A stretch of 64,000 nt of DNA from Bugula neritina (lineage: Eukaryota; Bryozoa; Gymnolaemata; Cheilostomatida; Bugulidae), in contig OZ037765.1 in assembly GCA_964035545.1 (NCBI GenBank), positions 7,514,698-7,578,697 of the forward strand. Direction: 5' to 3'. The notes below the pieces were generated by a model. It saw nothing but the letters and a program-made list of their open reading frames with translations, was not told the origin of the DNA and did not search any database. Shown piece after piece: positions 38,789-51,700 of the stretch. Position numbers and translations under genes: made by a program. How positions within the stretch are numbered: position 1 is the first letter of the stretch; each line of letters starts with the position of its first letter.

Positions 38789-40375
38789 GGGAAGAGTGGG
38801 GTAGTTTGAGACAGGTTTTTACAGTTGGCTCTATCCTAAAATCATTTTCATGTATATAAATTAAAACCATCAAAAATTACTGCTATTGCAATTTACTTTC
38901 ATCACCAGAATATTTTTTGTTGTTGCAACTATTGTTTTCACATAAATTAAAGTTGAAATTTTTGTCTCAAATTGCCCCACTATAATTACGGAGGGTAGAT
39001 TGAGACAACATGTATGGGTAAACTAAGACAATGATTTTGTTGATGGGGTAGATTGAGACTAGCTATGAAACATTGACAAGTGGAAATATATATGCTGGTA
39101 GAATGAGACAAGAAGTTTTATTTCAGTTTATTGGCTAATTATGATACAGGTAATTGTACATGTAAATCTTAGTCTATTTATCTCAAGTTCATGTTAACAG
39201 AGAATACCACTGTAGGAAAACTGTAGGTGGACTTTTGCCTTGCTGTTCCTCCAAAAGTGGCTAGCTTTGCAAAATTGCTTTGGTTTGCTGAAGCTCAATC
39301 AAATTAATGCCAGGTATTTGAGGTACTACAAATCTTGTCACGCCTCGTGGACAGTTTAGACTTTCTCATACTGCTGACTACAACACCTTGCTCTTCCTTG
39401 TTTTCTAGCACTTTTGAAACATAATACACTTTTCGGGTTTCATTGAATGTGTACTCTACCAAGCACATCTTCCTGCCATCTCTACATCAGGTATTCTGAC
39501 ATTTTGCCTTCCAGCTGTGAATCGAGAACTCTCTTCTTATATACTGACTTGAATTCTCGATGTCCAGGGTTATCTCTAACCTTTTTCACATAACGTTGAA
39601 GAGTCTGAAATGGGACACCTGTTCTTTCAGACGACTTCCTTAGCGTAAAACCATCCTTCACAACAAGCCCAACGGCTAGCTCCATTGTTGACTCCTCAGT
39701 CCTATCTCGCTTTCTTTTGTAGTTTCTAGGCATAGTGGCTGTATCTAAAAAGTTGAATTTGATAGTAAACATCTAATTTGACTTATTAAGTTATCTAAAT
39801 TTGTTCGGACCAATATGTAATGAGGGCCACATATGTGGGTAGTTTCAGACTCAGCCTTGGGTAATTTCAGACGAAGTCTCAAATTACCCAAATGGGGTAG
39901 AATCAGAAGGAGACAACTCACATATATTACATATATAAGGTGTCCAGTTTGAGCCAAGTCTCAAACTACCCACAATCAATATGTCTCAATCTACCCACTG
40001 GAGCGTAAATGATAGCAGTGAGTTCACACTACTACATGGTCACTGGTGAGAACTAATCGCAGAGCATCCATGATAATTTGACAAGTTGCAGTATACAAAT
40101 AGCTTATTTATTTTCTATAAGGTTTTAACTGATAAACTAGCAAATGCTACAGTTATAAGCTCTTAAAAATTGCTAGGCTCCACCAAAAATATCTTTAAAA
40201 AGTGGTATTGTTGAAATATAAACTTACCTTGGTTTCAGCACATGGACAATTTTCTTACATGAAGTAGTCACAATTTGTACCTCACAAAACAAGGACCATG
40301 TAAGACAACTCTTAATTTCATTCTAAAATCCACTTGTCTCAATCAACCCTAATCTCAATCTGCCCCACTCTCCCC
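38789..40375. mobile_element. Pogo/Tigger-like DNA transposon, degenerate, with repeated subterminal motif
   Basis: Terminal inverted repeats: left GGGAAGAGTGGGGTAGTTTG... and right (inverse) GGGGAGAGTGGGGCAGATTG..., 20 of 23 bases alike, bordered by TA (38787-38788 and 40376-40377). Inside both ends the motif GGGTAGATTGAGAC recurs, in both orientations, near 38800, 38960, 38995, 39045, 39092, 39838, 39870, 39945, 39985, 40335 and 40350. The only coding remnant is the minus-strand helix-turn-helix fragment at 39482-39733. No catalytic DDE domain is visible, so it is non-autonomous. Confidence 0.8.
39482..39733 (-). pseudogene. N-terminal psq/CENP-B-type HTH fragment of a transposase
   Basis: 84 codons from MPRNYKRKRDR. 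The pattern that follows, ELAVGLVVKDGFTLRKSSER then TGVPFQTLQRYVKK, is the psq-type helix-turn-helix that opens many pogo-superfamily transposases, which bind element ends. It stops right after the domain; the rest of the transposase is absent. The reading frame continues 13 codons upstream of this ATG, but the MPRNYKRK start matches relatives best. Confidence 0.75.
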
Positions 40376-41570
40376 TACTAAATTATGAAGTTTTTTCTTT
40401 ATCATCCAACATGCTTCTGTTTTAAAAGAGCAGTGGCATGCAGATGATTTAATCGTTTTTTTTTTTTCAAAATTTTTTAACACAACTGCAATTCATAAAA
40501 ATAACTAATAATATTATAGTGCGGCATTTATTTCGGGCGTAGGCAGTGGAGAGAAAAAAACAGCTTAACGCGCAACCAACGTTACGAGACCAATGGGCCA
40601 ATTAAAATCCAGACTCAACTTTTACCGATATTTCAAATTCTGACCAGCATTGTGAGAATTTTAGAGTCATAGCAAGGTCAGTCGATAGTGCACGTTTTTG
40701 AAAATACTGTAATTGCTGCAAGTTATGAGCCATATCTTATATTTTAGTACTGTTTAAATAAACCACCGATGTTTTTTTAGGTAATCTGTATAATTTTACT
40801 CCTGCGTATAACATTAACAACTTGAACTTAGTCTTACAACAACTACAAGTATAAACCAAAGGCAAAGCTACACGTCGACAAGTAAGTTAACTTTTTTTAC
40901 CTTACACTTACTGTTAGTGTTACTGACCTAATCTTTTTTCGTAAGTTTGAAAGTAAGAGTAAGTATCCCATCAAGTGTAAATAACATTTACATCGTTATA
41001 GTTGTGCTTATCAAGATGACAGTTGAAGTTACTTTTACTTTTAGTTTTAGTTTTACTTTTCGTTTTAGCAATGCCAATAAGGCATGGGCAATAACTCTAG
41101 CATGAGCCAGCATACTTGCCATATTCAACCAATAAATCATCAAATTTAATCCAAAGCCAATGCCTTCTGGCTTTGAGTTTGCGTATCTTTAAAGTTTGAA
41201 GATTTCAGAATGATGAATTTATTATAATAATGAGTAAATTTGATGCTGATGGCTAACGAGTTATCAATTTTAGTTGTAGTCTTTGAGTTTCAGTTTAACT
41301 TCAACTCTAGTCTATGAGTATGTATTGATAATCCTCATGATAATGATTAAGTAATCCTTATCTCTATTCTAATTCTATCAAACTGAAACTCAAAATGAAT
41401 ATTGTTGTGATTTTGTGGATTATAAGAATAGACTAGTAGTCTGCATGCCAGTTATTGTGATAGAAATAAAGTCTTTGTAAAATATTGATTCTAATAGTCT
41501 TTATTGATGTTTCCTCTGTGAGCTCCAGTGTTAGACTGATTCATACTAGAAAAACTCACGCTTATATACA

Positions 41571-41690
41571 GAGGGGTCCGAAGTTCGTACGAAGTTCGGA
41601 GTTCCGGCGACCGATGTCGGAAATATCCGGTCCGATTTCGGACAGGCTCCTCCGACATCGGTTCCGACTTCGGACGAGCTTCGGCTCACA
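41571..41690. repeat. CpG-rich inverted-repeat island
   Basis: About 120 bp with many CpGs in a CpG-poor setting. Inverted copies: CCGATGTCGGA against TCCGACATCGG, CGAAGTTCG repeated beside TACGAAGTTCGGA, and TCCGATTTCGGA. It looks like a structured element or end of a mobile element, but no ends or duplications are clear. Confidence 0.65.
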
Positions 41691-42309
41691 TAGTTAATTA
41701 TTTATAAAACAAAAAGAAAAGTGGCAGGGAATACAACTCACAAAAACTATTACAGTAAACAAACAAAAATAATAGAAAGGGCAATTCACAATCATTACGC
41801 TATTTACTACACTAAGAGCTTAGCTATAATTACAATATTTGAGGCATTAGAAAGCTACGCAAGGAGCTTAGCTATAATTACAGCATTTACAGTATTTACA
41901 AAGTTACGCTAAGTCCATTATAATAGTGACGCGATATAATTACTAGAGCGTTAAAATCCATTACAATATGAACTGAGGTTGAATATCGCTCACAATTTAT
42001 TCAGCAAACTGAAACATCAACTGTATGGCAATTTGATAATCATAATGACCATGAATATGATCATTATAATGATGATTTAAAGATAAATGAATATAATTTT
42101 ACGTTTTCATTTGTTTTCATGAAAACACAAAATTATTTTCGTTTGAGTCTCGTTATCGAATATGATGCTCACTCTAATTCTCATTCTGTCTCTTCATCTT
42201 GCCTAGTGTCAGTATAAGATTGAATATCAGTATATGTGGAATACTAATTATAAGACTAATTAAAATTATGTGTAATTGTATTTGTAGTCAATATTTGATT
42301 GAATTTAGC

Positions 42310-42317
42310 TATAAAAG
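42310..42317 (+). promoter_or_regulatory. Candidate TATA box of cyclin B
   Basis: TATAAAAG about 200 bp before the cyclin start codon. A good match, but such octamers are common in AT-rich DNA, and no CCAAT or CHR box is obvious beside it. Confidence 0.3.
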
Positions 42318-42517
42318 TTAAAATTGTTGCAATTGCATGATGGCTTTATAGCTTTCGTTTTACTCACTACTGTTTAATCATTCACCTGTACTAGACTACT
42401 AGTACTAAAGTTGTAGCATTACGGTCAGTTGTATGTTTATGCAAGAATTATAATTTATTAATAACTGCTATTTGACTAACAGTTTGTGTTTGTAATTCTA
42501 GTTATTATCAGAAGACA

Positions 42518-45500
42518 ATGGCATCCACCAGTATTAGAGAGAGAATCAGAAGTGTAAGTACCAACTCTAACACAAGGATTTATTGTTCATTGTAGTGCCT
42601 GTGTAGTACAAAGTAATAGTTTTAATGTTTTTGAAAAATGTTTTAAATAAAACTTAATGTAAATTGTGTTTATTTTTTATAAAATAGCTATTATTATAAT
42701 TGTATTGTAATGTGAGCAGTATTTTTATATACACATCATGTATCCGTCATATACCAAATTCAACGCTAACTGAATAAAGCTTTACTGGTACTAACATTCG
42801 TACTGATGCTATCCTTATGGCAATACCATTATACTTATTATAATTCTAAGTCCTTTAGAGTCAGCATTAAAACCTATACTGTATTCAGTATTGTAATAAT
42901 ATTTATATTGTTTCAACTCTTGTGATTGGTGTGTGGTTATAATTAGTTATGATGTTAGCCTCATGTTACTCGTAAAATTATTTGCAGTAATAAATAATCA
43001 TATATTATTCAGACTAAAACTTTCAATTTCTATTAGATTAGCTTTTGTTTTACTAGCTGTTCTTCAGCATTTATCTGCTAGTGAAGACTCTCAATTATTG
43101 TAGACTGCCAGTGAGAATGAACATAAGGTTGGCAAGTCTGTGCTGCCATCTACTCGACAGCCCAGAGGAGCGCTGGGAGATATTGCCAACCGTGCCCAGA
43201 TTTCCCACAGAACAGTAAGGCTGAAGTCCTGTTGCATTTGTATATGTGTAGATAATGTTTGATATTAATCGCTTGTTCTTTTATAATGAGGTCATTACAG
43301 ATCTGTGTATATGTGTTAAATAGACATTTCATAAACCTTGGTGAGCCAATACATGTATAAATTATAACAAAATTGCATGTATATAACCATTGTGCAATAT
43401 TTACATTGTATTGTATCTTTCAGGTCAAAGGTACACTCGCATCCAAGACACAGTCATATGTTACAGTTGTTCCCAAAACTCACACCTCTGCTGTGAAAAA
43501 GGTTGTCTTTTTTAAATTACTAATCTTTAATATGGTCGCTCTTAAAAGGGCGCTTAATTTTCCATGGCTTGTGCACTGCTCTGTAGTTGTCCACATTATT
43601 TGTTTTAGAATAATTGACTGATCTTCATTTGTTATGTCTTCAGAGTTTTTTGCCATAGTACGGCTTGACAATAAAAATTCCTATGAGTTAAGCGCACAAA
43701 GTTTCAAGACTGCATACATTATACAATGTAATATAATCATTTCTAAGGCTGCATGTTGAGGTTAGATAATTAAATTATTGACTTGGGGAGCACATTTAGT
43801 TTAAAGGTCTTTTCTTTTCTAGCCATCTGGGTACCATTTTCTAGAAGATTCTGTAGATTGTTTCAGACTCAGAATATGAGATTAAATGTTAACCACATGC
43901 TACTTTAACCTTTGCAGGTCAACAGTGAGTCAGCTTCACAGCCTAAAGCTAGTGGTCCAGTCACCAAGGTATGTCTTTAAATCCTCTGAATTTTCGCCAA
44001 ATTGTGCATACGGTGCAGTTTGTTTCAAGGGACAACTCAACTGCTTTCTGATCTAGTGATGAAAATTTGGGTGGTGTGGTTGTGTGATGAGTTACGCAGT
44101 CTGTGACCTGTTGTTTGTATATTAAGTGGGTCTCTCAGACTCTCCGTATTCTGGTGCTGTTTGCAGGAATCTGGAGCTACTAAACAGTTAGAGTCTTACA
44201 TCATCGAGGCTCCAGTGAGACCAGCTGATGTGCGAGATATAGATTCAGCGTGTGCAGACAACCCTCAGCTTGTGTCGGAATATATTAATGAAATCTATGT
44301 GTATCTCAGACAGCTAGAGCAGGCACAGTCTATTAAACCAGATTACATGAAAGGTCACTTGCTATAATTAATAATACATTGATTATTGAGCAACTCCTAA
44401 TTTCTTTGTACATTATTTTTGTTTTGCATGGCTGATTAATTGAATTTGTAAAGCTTGTCATGATTTATAGATGGTTAATATGTTGATCAATTTAAAAAGG
44501 GTGGAAAATCACTAACTTTTTTATTTTACGCAATCAAGATTTTGCAAACATGACTCCATTATTTTTTGACCAACTATTGAGTTCTTTTGCAACTCTGAAG
44601 TTTGTTGAAACATTATTGAACATTTTTATGAGTTTTGTGGCGTTTATGTAACCATCCGCCAGCACTTGTGGTGATACAATAATTAAGCAAGTCGTGTACG
44701 GGGTGTCTCACTCTGTTGCTGATTCGCAATGTCATCTTTTATTCAGGTTATACCATCACGTCTCGTATGAGGACTATCCTGATGGACTGGTTAGTGCAGG
44801 TGCACCAAAGGTTCCATCTTCTCCAGGAAACACTCTATCTAACTGTAGCCATTATAGATCGATTTCTTCAGGTAACGTACTGTTTACTTCACATGTTTCG
44901 TTGTTGCATAATACACCGAGTAAGAAGTAAGACGTTTTTTAAATCTTAGCATCTATGCCAATCTCGGTCATCGTGCAACTCAAATTCTGTATGTTTGGCA
45001 TCATTTAGACCTGAGTGTTCTCTGTCACGTGCAGTTTATTACAGCTGTTATTTAACTCGACTAGTTTTTTAATGAAATGTAGAATTGTTTTTGTGAGGCA
45101 TTACAATAAAAAAGAGACATACGCTTATAATAAATATTAACATCTTTTCTGTTTTGTTGCATTCAGTTCGAGGAAGTGAGCAAAAACAAGTTGCAGCTGG
45201 TGGGTGTTACTGCCATGTGGATTGCTAGTAAATATGAAGAGATGTACGCACCTGAGGTAAGACATACACATGCTGGAGAACGTATGCACAATGTTCACCA
45301 AGGGAATCGACACTATTTTATACATCGCTAAAAATTACTTCTTATATTTTCTTCTCCATATACTCTGTTCTATTTTGTTGTTAACATTAATAAACTATAG
45401 TGCCAGCACTTGGTAATACAGGTGTAGATCAACTATTTGGAATACATTTACAGATAGCAGATTTTGTATATATAACTGACGATACATATACGAAAAGTAC

Positions 45501-46416
45501 CATCCGGCAAATGGAGAGAATCATGCTAAACAGGCTGGACTTCAACCTTGGTCGGCCATTACCTCTCCATTTTCTCAGGAGATACAGCAAAGCGGCAGAT
45601 GTGAGTAGACCTGTGTATATTGCTTATTGCTAGCTCGGTGTTGAGTCGGTCAGCGGTTCTTGGCAAATACTTGTCACTACGACATTTACGGCGCTTGTAA
45701 ACATGCAATACGCAATAAACATGTGACCATTATACATTACTTGTATATCCTCTCTGAATCTCATTCAAGGTGGATTCCATGAAACACACTCTGGCCAAGT
45801 ACCTGCTCGAGCTGTCCATCCTCGACTATCAACTCGTACATGTCAACCCATCTGAGGTGTCCGCAGCCAGTCTCTGTCTCTCCATCAAGTTGCTGGATGC
45901 AGACTGTGAGGAAGAGGAGGACTGGGACAGCACGGCTCAGTTCTACAGCACCTATACCGAGCAGCAGCTGGAGCCTACCATGTGTCGTCTTGCACTTCTC
46001 GTGTGGAAATCTGTGTCTTCCAAGCAGCAGGTAAAGCTCTCCTACCCTCTACTTTGTGAATATTCAGTTGTGGTTTTGCATTTGTAGTGTTTATGTTTTT
46101 TTCTCATCTTGATGTGAATGTGTGGTTTGATATTTCAGCCATCTCTCCTATACTTATTGCATGCAAGCACTCATATCCTGTGTTGAACATTACTCTATCT
46201 TCATTATATTACTAAATAAGGTTGCATACTCATGAATGCACCAAATCATTGGCTGCTAAAGACCATTTCTCACACGCTGTTGCACATGTCTGGTGGTTGT
46301 AGGCGGTGAGGTTAAAGTATCAACATGCAAAGTTCATGAAAATCAGTCTGATAGAGGAGTTACAGTCGTCCATCATAGAGGACTATGCACAGAGAGCTGT
46401 GGAGACGGGCTCTTAG
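42518..46416 (+). CDS. CCNB: G2/mitotic-specific cyclin B
   Basis: The regulatory subunit of CDK1, driving entry into mitosis and destroyed by the APC/C. Exons: 42518-42553, 43104-43214, 43424-43501, 43918-43968, 44167-44353, 44747-44871, 45167-45256, 45454-45600, 45770-46030 and 46303-46416. All phases agree; 399 residues, the usual length. The destruction box RGALGDIAN (RxxLxxxxN) lies at about residues 33-41. The N-terminal cyclin box starts at about residue 140: [20 protein letters not shown], then the CDK-binding [13 protein letters not shown] and the helix with [11 protein letters not shown]. The C-terminal cyclin fold is in the exon 45770-46030. The B-type call rests on the D-box, the SEYINEIY region and [10 protein letters not shown]-type and B3 fit less well. 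Confidence 0.96.
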
Positions 46417-46589
46417 GAATCGTCCCCTTATTCTCCTTTTATTAGTAGTTCCTAAAATATTGGCTTATTGCATTCACTTTATATAAGCATATTAAATATT
46501 AGGTATATTTCACTTTTCTTGTACCACAGTATATTTGGTTATAATATGATGGATGAGTAACTTAGCATCTCTCTCACATGGCCCTAGTA

Positions 46590-46617
46590 TTTTATCCTTT
46601 TTATGCAACTATTTTAT
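46590..46617 (+). promoter_or_regulatory. Cluster of cytoplasmic polyadenylation elements in the cyclin B 3' UTR
   Basis: TTTTAT occurs at 46590-46595, 46599-46604 and 46612-46617, and once more at 46437-46442. UUUUAU is the CPEB-binding site that controls translation of maternal cyclin B mRNA in other animals. The nearest AATAAA is about 200 nt downstream, so the spacing is longer than ideal. Confidence 0.4.
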
Positions 46618-46819
46618 CTCAGCATTTTTATCAAAATTTTACATTATTTAGTCCAAATCCATTTTGTGGGTTCTGTAATACATTTATGCCTATGATTTTA
46701 GTTTGGAAATTTGTCTTTATTTTGAATCATTGCTTAGTATTGCAATAATTTTACCCACATAATATCTTCATTTCATTGTAACTCTTGCTGAGATATGTTG
46801 TTATCACTGTAGTATAACT

Positions 46820-46829
46820 AATAAATAAA
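46820..46829 (+). terminator. Cyclin B polyadenylation signal (AATAAATAAA)
   Basis: Two overlapping AATAAA hexamers about 405 nt after the TAG stop at 46414-46416. They are the first canonical signals in the 3' UTR. Confidence 0.5.
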
Positions 46830-48776
46830 TTGTATGGTTTAGTCACGTTCTATATTATTCACAGCAGCTGCCTTGCAATATTATATAATGTTTGGATATA
46901 AAAGGGCTTTGATTGCATTGTAAGTTCACACAATGAGAATAAAAGATGTTCTGCTGCCTCTCAAGAAACAAGATAGAGTTACTGTGAATCCACATGCTAA
47001 TTGCCGTTTGCCTATACACTTAACAACAAATTGATCAAAGTTTACTGGTAGATTTACACATACTAATTAAGCCCAAAGTAGATGTTTAATTCACCCAAGA
47101 GATAATAAATATAATTAGCAACGATTGTCAGGATGCGGTGATGTCAATGCTTTCAACTCCTTTCTTCCACTGTCTACTTTAATAATTATTACTTAGTTCC
47201 AAGTCACCAGAAGCACAATTTCAGTCTTATAGACAGTGATCAGCACAATGAAGGCTCTTCCACTTACAGTTCTCTTCTATCTGAGCACAAAGATATTTCA
47301 TAAAAGTTATGTTTCAGCCATAGATATTGATTCTGAATGTAAGCTGCTTATATACTAATTTCTTTTGTTTGTTATCTCCATTCTACAATGTCACTTGCTG
47401 TGTGGCTAAATTGTGTTATTCTATTTTCTGTAAATTAAAAACAATTCAAATTATTTATTATATTGTTCTAGTTGCCATGTATTGACTTGTGTTCTTAGTG
47501 GTAGCTTAAATGTTTTTTGTTTCTACTCATGATAGAGGCCATATGTTCACGAAGGAGAGTTCTAGAATTTCTTAGTGTTGGATAAACTCAGTTTATTTGT
47601 TATTTCATTTATTTACTCAGATTTTCTCAGCTAGCCTTAAGTTTACAATATGGGAGTTATGAAATGCTCAATAAATACAGTAATTGGGCAATAATTATAG
47701 ACAGAGCAAGACAATTCCAAGTTTATGTTTTTCTTAAATCATAAAGTTCACTGGAAATAACAAAATCCAGTATCTAGAATCGTAGTGGTAAATGTATGTG
47801 TTTGAGTAATCTATAACAACAAAAATGTGAGTAGAAATTGAAAGTTATCTAGGGAAAATTAATGTCAATAAGAATGATTGAAGAGATTGACAACCTTGTG
47901 TTTTCTTGATGCCGAACAACAACCTCTACATCTAAAAATGTCATGGACACAAGCTAATTACTAACACATATTTACTTGATCACTTGTTTTATTCATGTAG
48001 AGTTCAGTGTCCTTGCAAACTATAGTGATGGTCGTAGCATTCAATTTAATAGCATTTTAGGTTTCAAACAAAGCAGGCTAGAAAGTTTGTTTTTCAACCG
48101 CCAACTTCATTAATTATAATTATGCAAAAGATAAATTTCTAGGTGCTCACATGACATTGTATTGCGTTTAAAGTTAAAAACCTTAGCAAGTTTAAGGATT
48201 ATATGATGTTTTTTAAAGATAAAATGATTAAACCTGTACCATGAGTTTGTTGTTGAATTAATAAAACATTTTTATTCATATGACTGTATGGTAAATAGTG
48301 TTGATTGCTACCACACAACTAGAACAGTTGAAAACGAATTTTTCAGAGTAAATTTACCTTATAAGTTTTAGCTGCACAAAGTAAACATTCACTTAATTGG
48401 CATATCAAAACTTTATTTTAATGCATGATGAGCTACATTAACCCAGCAGTGAAAGTAGTGTAGCTTATTCATACTGTAATTAGAAGAGCAATAATGGCAT
48501 TAAAATTCTACACTTGCATGATTAAATTTATAATGATTTTTCATCGTTTCATTGAATGGTTTTTTGTGCTGACTTTAAATACATATAATAAAAAACTAGA
48601 AATAATTAATGCTATTGATATATCTGCAATATAAAAGGTCTTTAGAAGCAACAAAAGCCTACTAACACCATTATCTTATATATTATACCTCAGGGAAAAA
48701 ATTTCTTAGCTGTTGCATCTACTGTAGCTAGAACAGATCGGTCCTCTAGTATTTAGAGCTACATGTTCAACTAGCC
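46830..48776. other. Intergenic, no gene recognised
   Basis: AT-rich sequence between the cyclin B 3' end and the Ig-protein start. I found no repeats, transposon ends or coding exons that hold up. Confidence 0.5.
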
Positions 48777-51700
48777 ATGGGCTTGCTGAAACTCTCTATG
48801 TATATTTTGTTTGCAGCACTTGGTAAACTCACCAACAGCTACACTGCTAGGGTGACAACTTGTGTTCTTGGCAGAGATGTGGTACTTTCCTGTAGACTAG
48901 ATTACAGTGGAACTAATGTGAGTCATTGTTTACTTTACTTATATTGATAAATATTGCAATACTTTGCTTATGTTATTAAATATTATAATATTTTGCTTTG
49001 AATTGTCATAAGTAATATTTTATTTTGCACATTCAGCTTTTCTTTTCAATTTCACAAAATATGAAAGCTTTTCTCTTCTTTAGAAATCTTTAAACATGAA
49101 GCAGATATTTGTTTCTGCATGTTTAAAGTCATATTAATATATAAAGTATAATAATTGTATAAAATAGAGGCACTATGAAACATGTAATAAACAAACCCAA
49201 TTATAGTCAAAACAAATATGTTGCCAGCACTTGTTTTGTACATGATATTTAGAGCTTTCTTTTAAATCATGAATAAGGTTTATCTGGTTGTCCACACGGT
49301 AATATACACAGTAATTACAGTAAGTAGAATCTATAGAAATAGACTCTATTTTGCCATCTTAGTAAGAAATTCTGTATTGTATACATGATATAGTTGCAGA
49401 TATTTATTACAGGAATTTTTTTGAAACAGTTGCATGATAGCAACAATGGGTTTTAAATATCAATCACTATAGTTGAATTTGGATTAATAGCTTGTCAATA
49501 CGTATCAATTTAAAATACAAAAAGTCAATAATAATCAAATCGCATCAATGAAGTCCAGTTAGAATTGCCCTTTCTAATAAACTAACTATGGGATGTATTT
49601 ATACTATATATTTAAAGTTATTTGTATTGCATGCTTTGAATAGTGACTACATATTGTTATTTTTTGTAGATGGTTTGGATGGATGAATTCGACAATGTCC
49701 TTTACTACAATGAGAACCATGTGATAGATGATATCCGGTTTGAATTATCCCACAGCGGTAATAAATGGGATTTGATAATTCGAAATGTCACTCGAAGAGA
49801 TGCTGGCGAATATAGATGCTTCTCGAATGCTCAGCCTCTTCAGCTACACTACTACTACGACCTTGTGGTATTGGGTAGGAAATACTAGTCAGATACATGT
49901 GACAGCACCTTAAGTCATAAACTTTCATTAATTTCTAGAGCTTGTTCTACACTTTACAGTGATATAGCTGGCCATTCTCTCTTTATTTAATATAACTTTG
50001 GCTACATGTTATTTTGCTGCAGTATCAATTATTTGGTCTATAGCATAGTAATAGTTTTCTACTTTTCAGCATTTTCTCATTTAACTATAAGTTAATGAAA
50101 CTAATTGAGCATGCATGATGTTTTTCAAGCTGTAGAAATACATTTTTCAGCCCAAGGGAAAAAAATGTTTAAAAGCGTCTTTAAGAAATATTTCAATTTT
50201 AAATCTTACTATTGCAAGCAAGGGATTTCTTTGCCACCTCCCTTTATGCTGAACTCATTTTTTGGTGCCCACATCTTTTTGCTAAGCACACTCAATGCAT
50301 TTTAAGCTTTCTAATGGTATGAAGGAGTGCTAATTGATAAAATATCTTTATCATTGAAGAGCCTGCTAGGATAGACAGAGTTCTTTCCAGTAAAGATATT
50401 TCAGTTGATGAACGAATGAACGTCTCGCTGGTTTGCAATGCTACTGGAAATCCTCAGCCTAACGTCACCTGGACATATCATAGGATTGGCGACCCGATAT
50501 CTGAAAAAAGAGGTTCTTTTATCAAAATAGTGTTCATTAATTTAGCAAAAGGCTTACTTATAGGATACAAATATTTCTAACTTGATAACAAAATTTAAAA
50601 TATAAATTTTCAACACTTTTCAAGCAGCAGTGGCTTTCAACTTGCTACAATTTGCTGTAGCAACAAAGTATGCACAACTTGTGTTATACAATCTGTTGTA
50701 GTTTGGTACTAGAATTTATTTCGGTACAAACTACCATTGGCTATTCAAGTGCATATTTTAAATGCATTGGACTCACAAATTACTGTAACATGCAGTTATC
50801 TTGGAGAAATAAACTTTGAAGTAAAGAAATATATTATTGAATGAAATATAGCTGTAAACAAAGCACGTTGTTACAAACTACAATACTGAAGAAGATTTAT
50901 TAGTCAGAAAAAGCAAGCTAATATGTTTTAATATTTACCTTATAATCTAAACAATACTATATATGATAGTAAATTATATTTATATAACTTATTACTGTAT
51001 TTTTCTCTCAACAGTATTAGATACCAAGGGTGAGGTGTTGACGGCATACAATACCACAAGGCTGTACGACTATATTTATACATGCAAAGCCTTTAATGGT
51101 ATAGGCAAGGCAGATATACACTCTATCACAGTTAGAGTAAGATGTAAGTGATGTCTAATTACTGTAACTTTTTAAAAACACTTTTAAATTATCAGTCATT
51201 ATATATTTCACTTTGTGCAACATAGCAATTATATTAGATCAACAGCAATATTATCTTTCATTTCGGGCACATTTTCGCCTGTGCCTTAGTGTTTAGGCTT
51301 TAGCTCTAATGAACTTCCTAGACTTAACCTTTCAATTCCTTTTGTAGTCAAACCGTCAATCACACTGCCAAACTCTGAGATCTACCAGGACCCTGGCCGT
51401 GCAACAGAACTCACTTGCATCATCAGTGCTTATCCGTTGGGCGACATGTACTGGTCAAAAAACGGAGTAATAATCCCACACAAGTCTTATGGGGGAAAAT
51501 TCAGATATGAAAACACTGTAAGCAATGTTATTGTTTTGATTGCAACATTCACATGCATCATAAAATATTGTACAGAAGGTATGAAATACTGGCTTCCTTC
51601 CCTTGGGGTGCTATTGCCACTAACAAGCATCACTAATGTTATTATGCTACCTATTTATATCTTTTGATAGCCCAGGTCCCTGTTAGAGTTTTGTATGACC

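Larger units (their letters stand above)
40378..42517. other. Intergenic region upstream of cyclin B
   Basis: Mostly AT-rich. It holds a GC-rich inverted-repeat island (41571-41690, separate entry) and a short direct repeat, AGGAGCTTAGCTATAATTAC-like, near 41815 and 41866. The cyclin promoter must lie at its right end. Confidence 0.5.
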
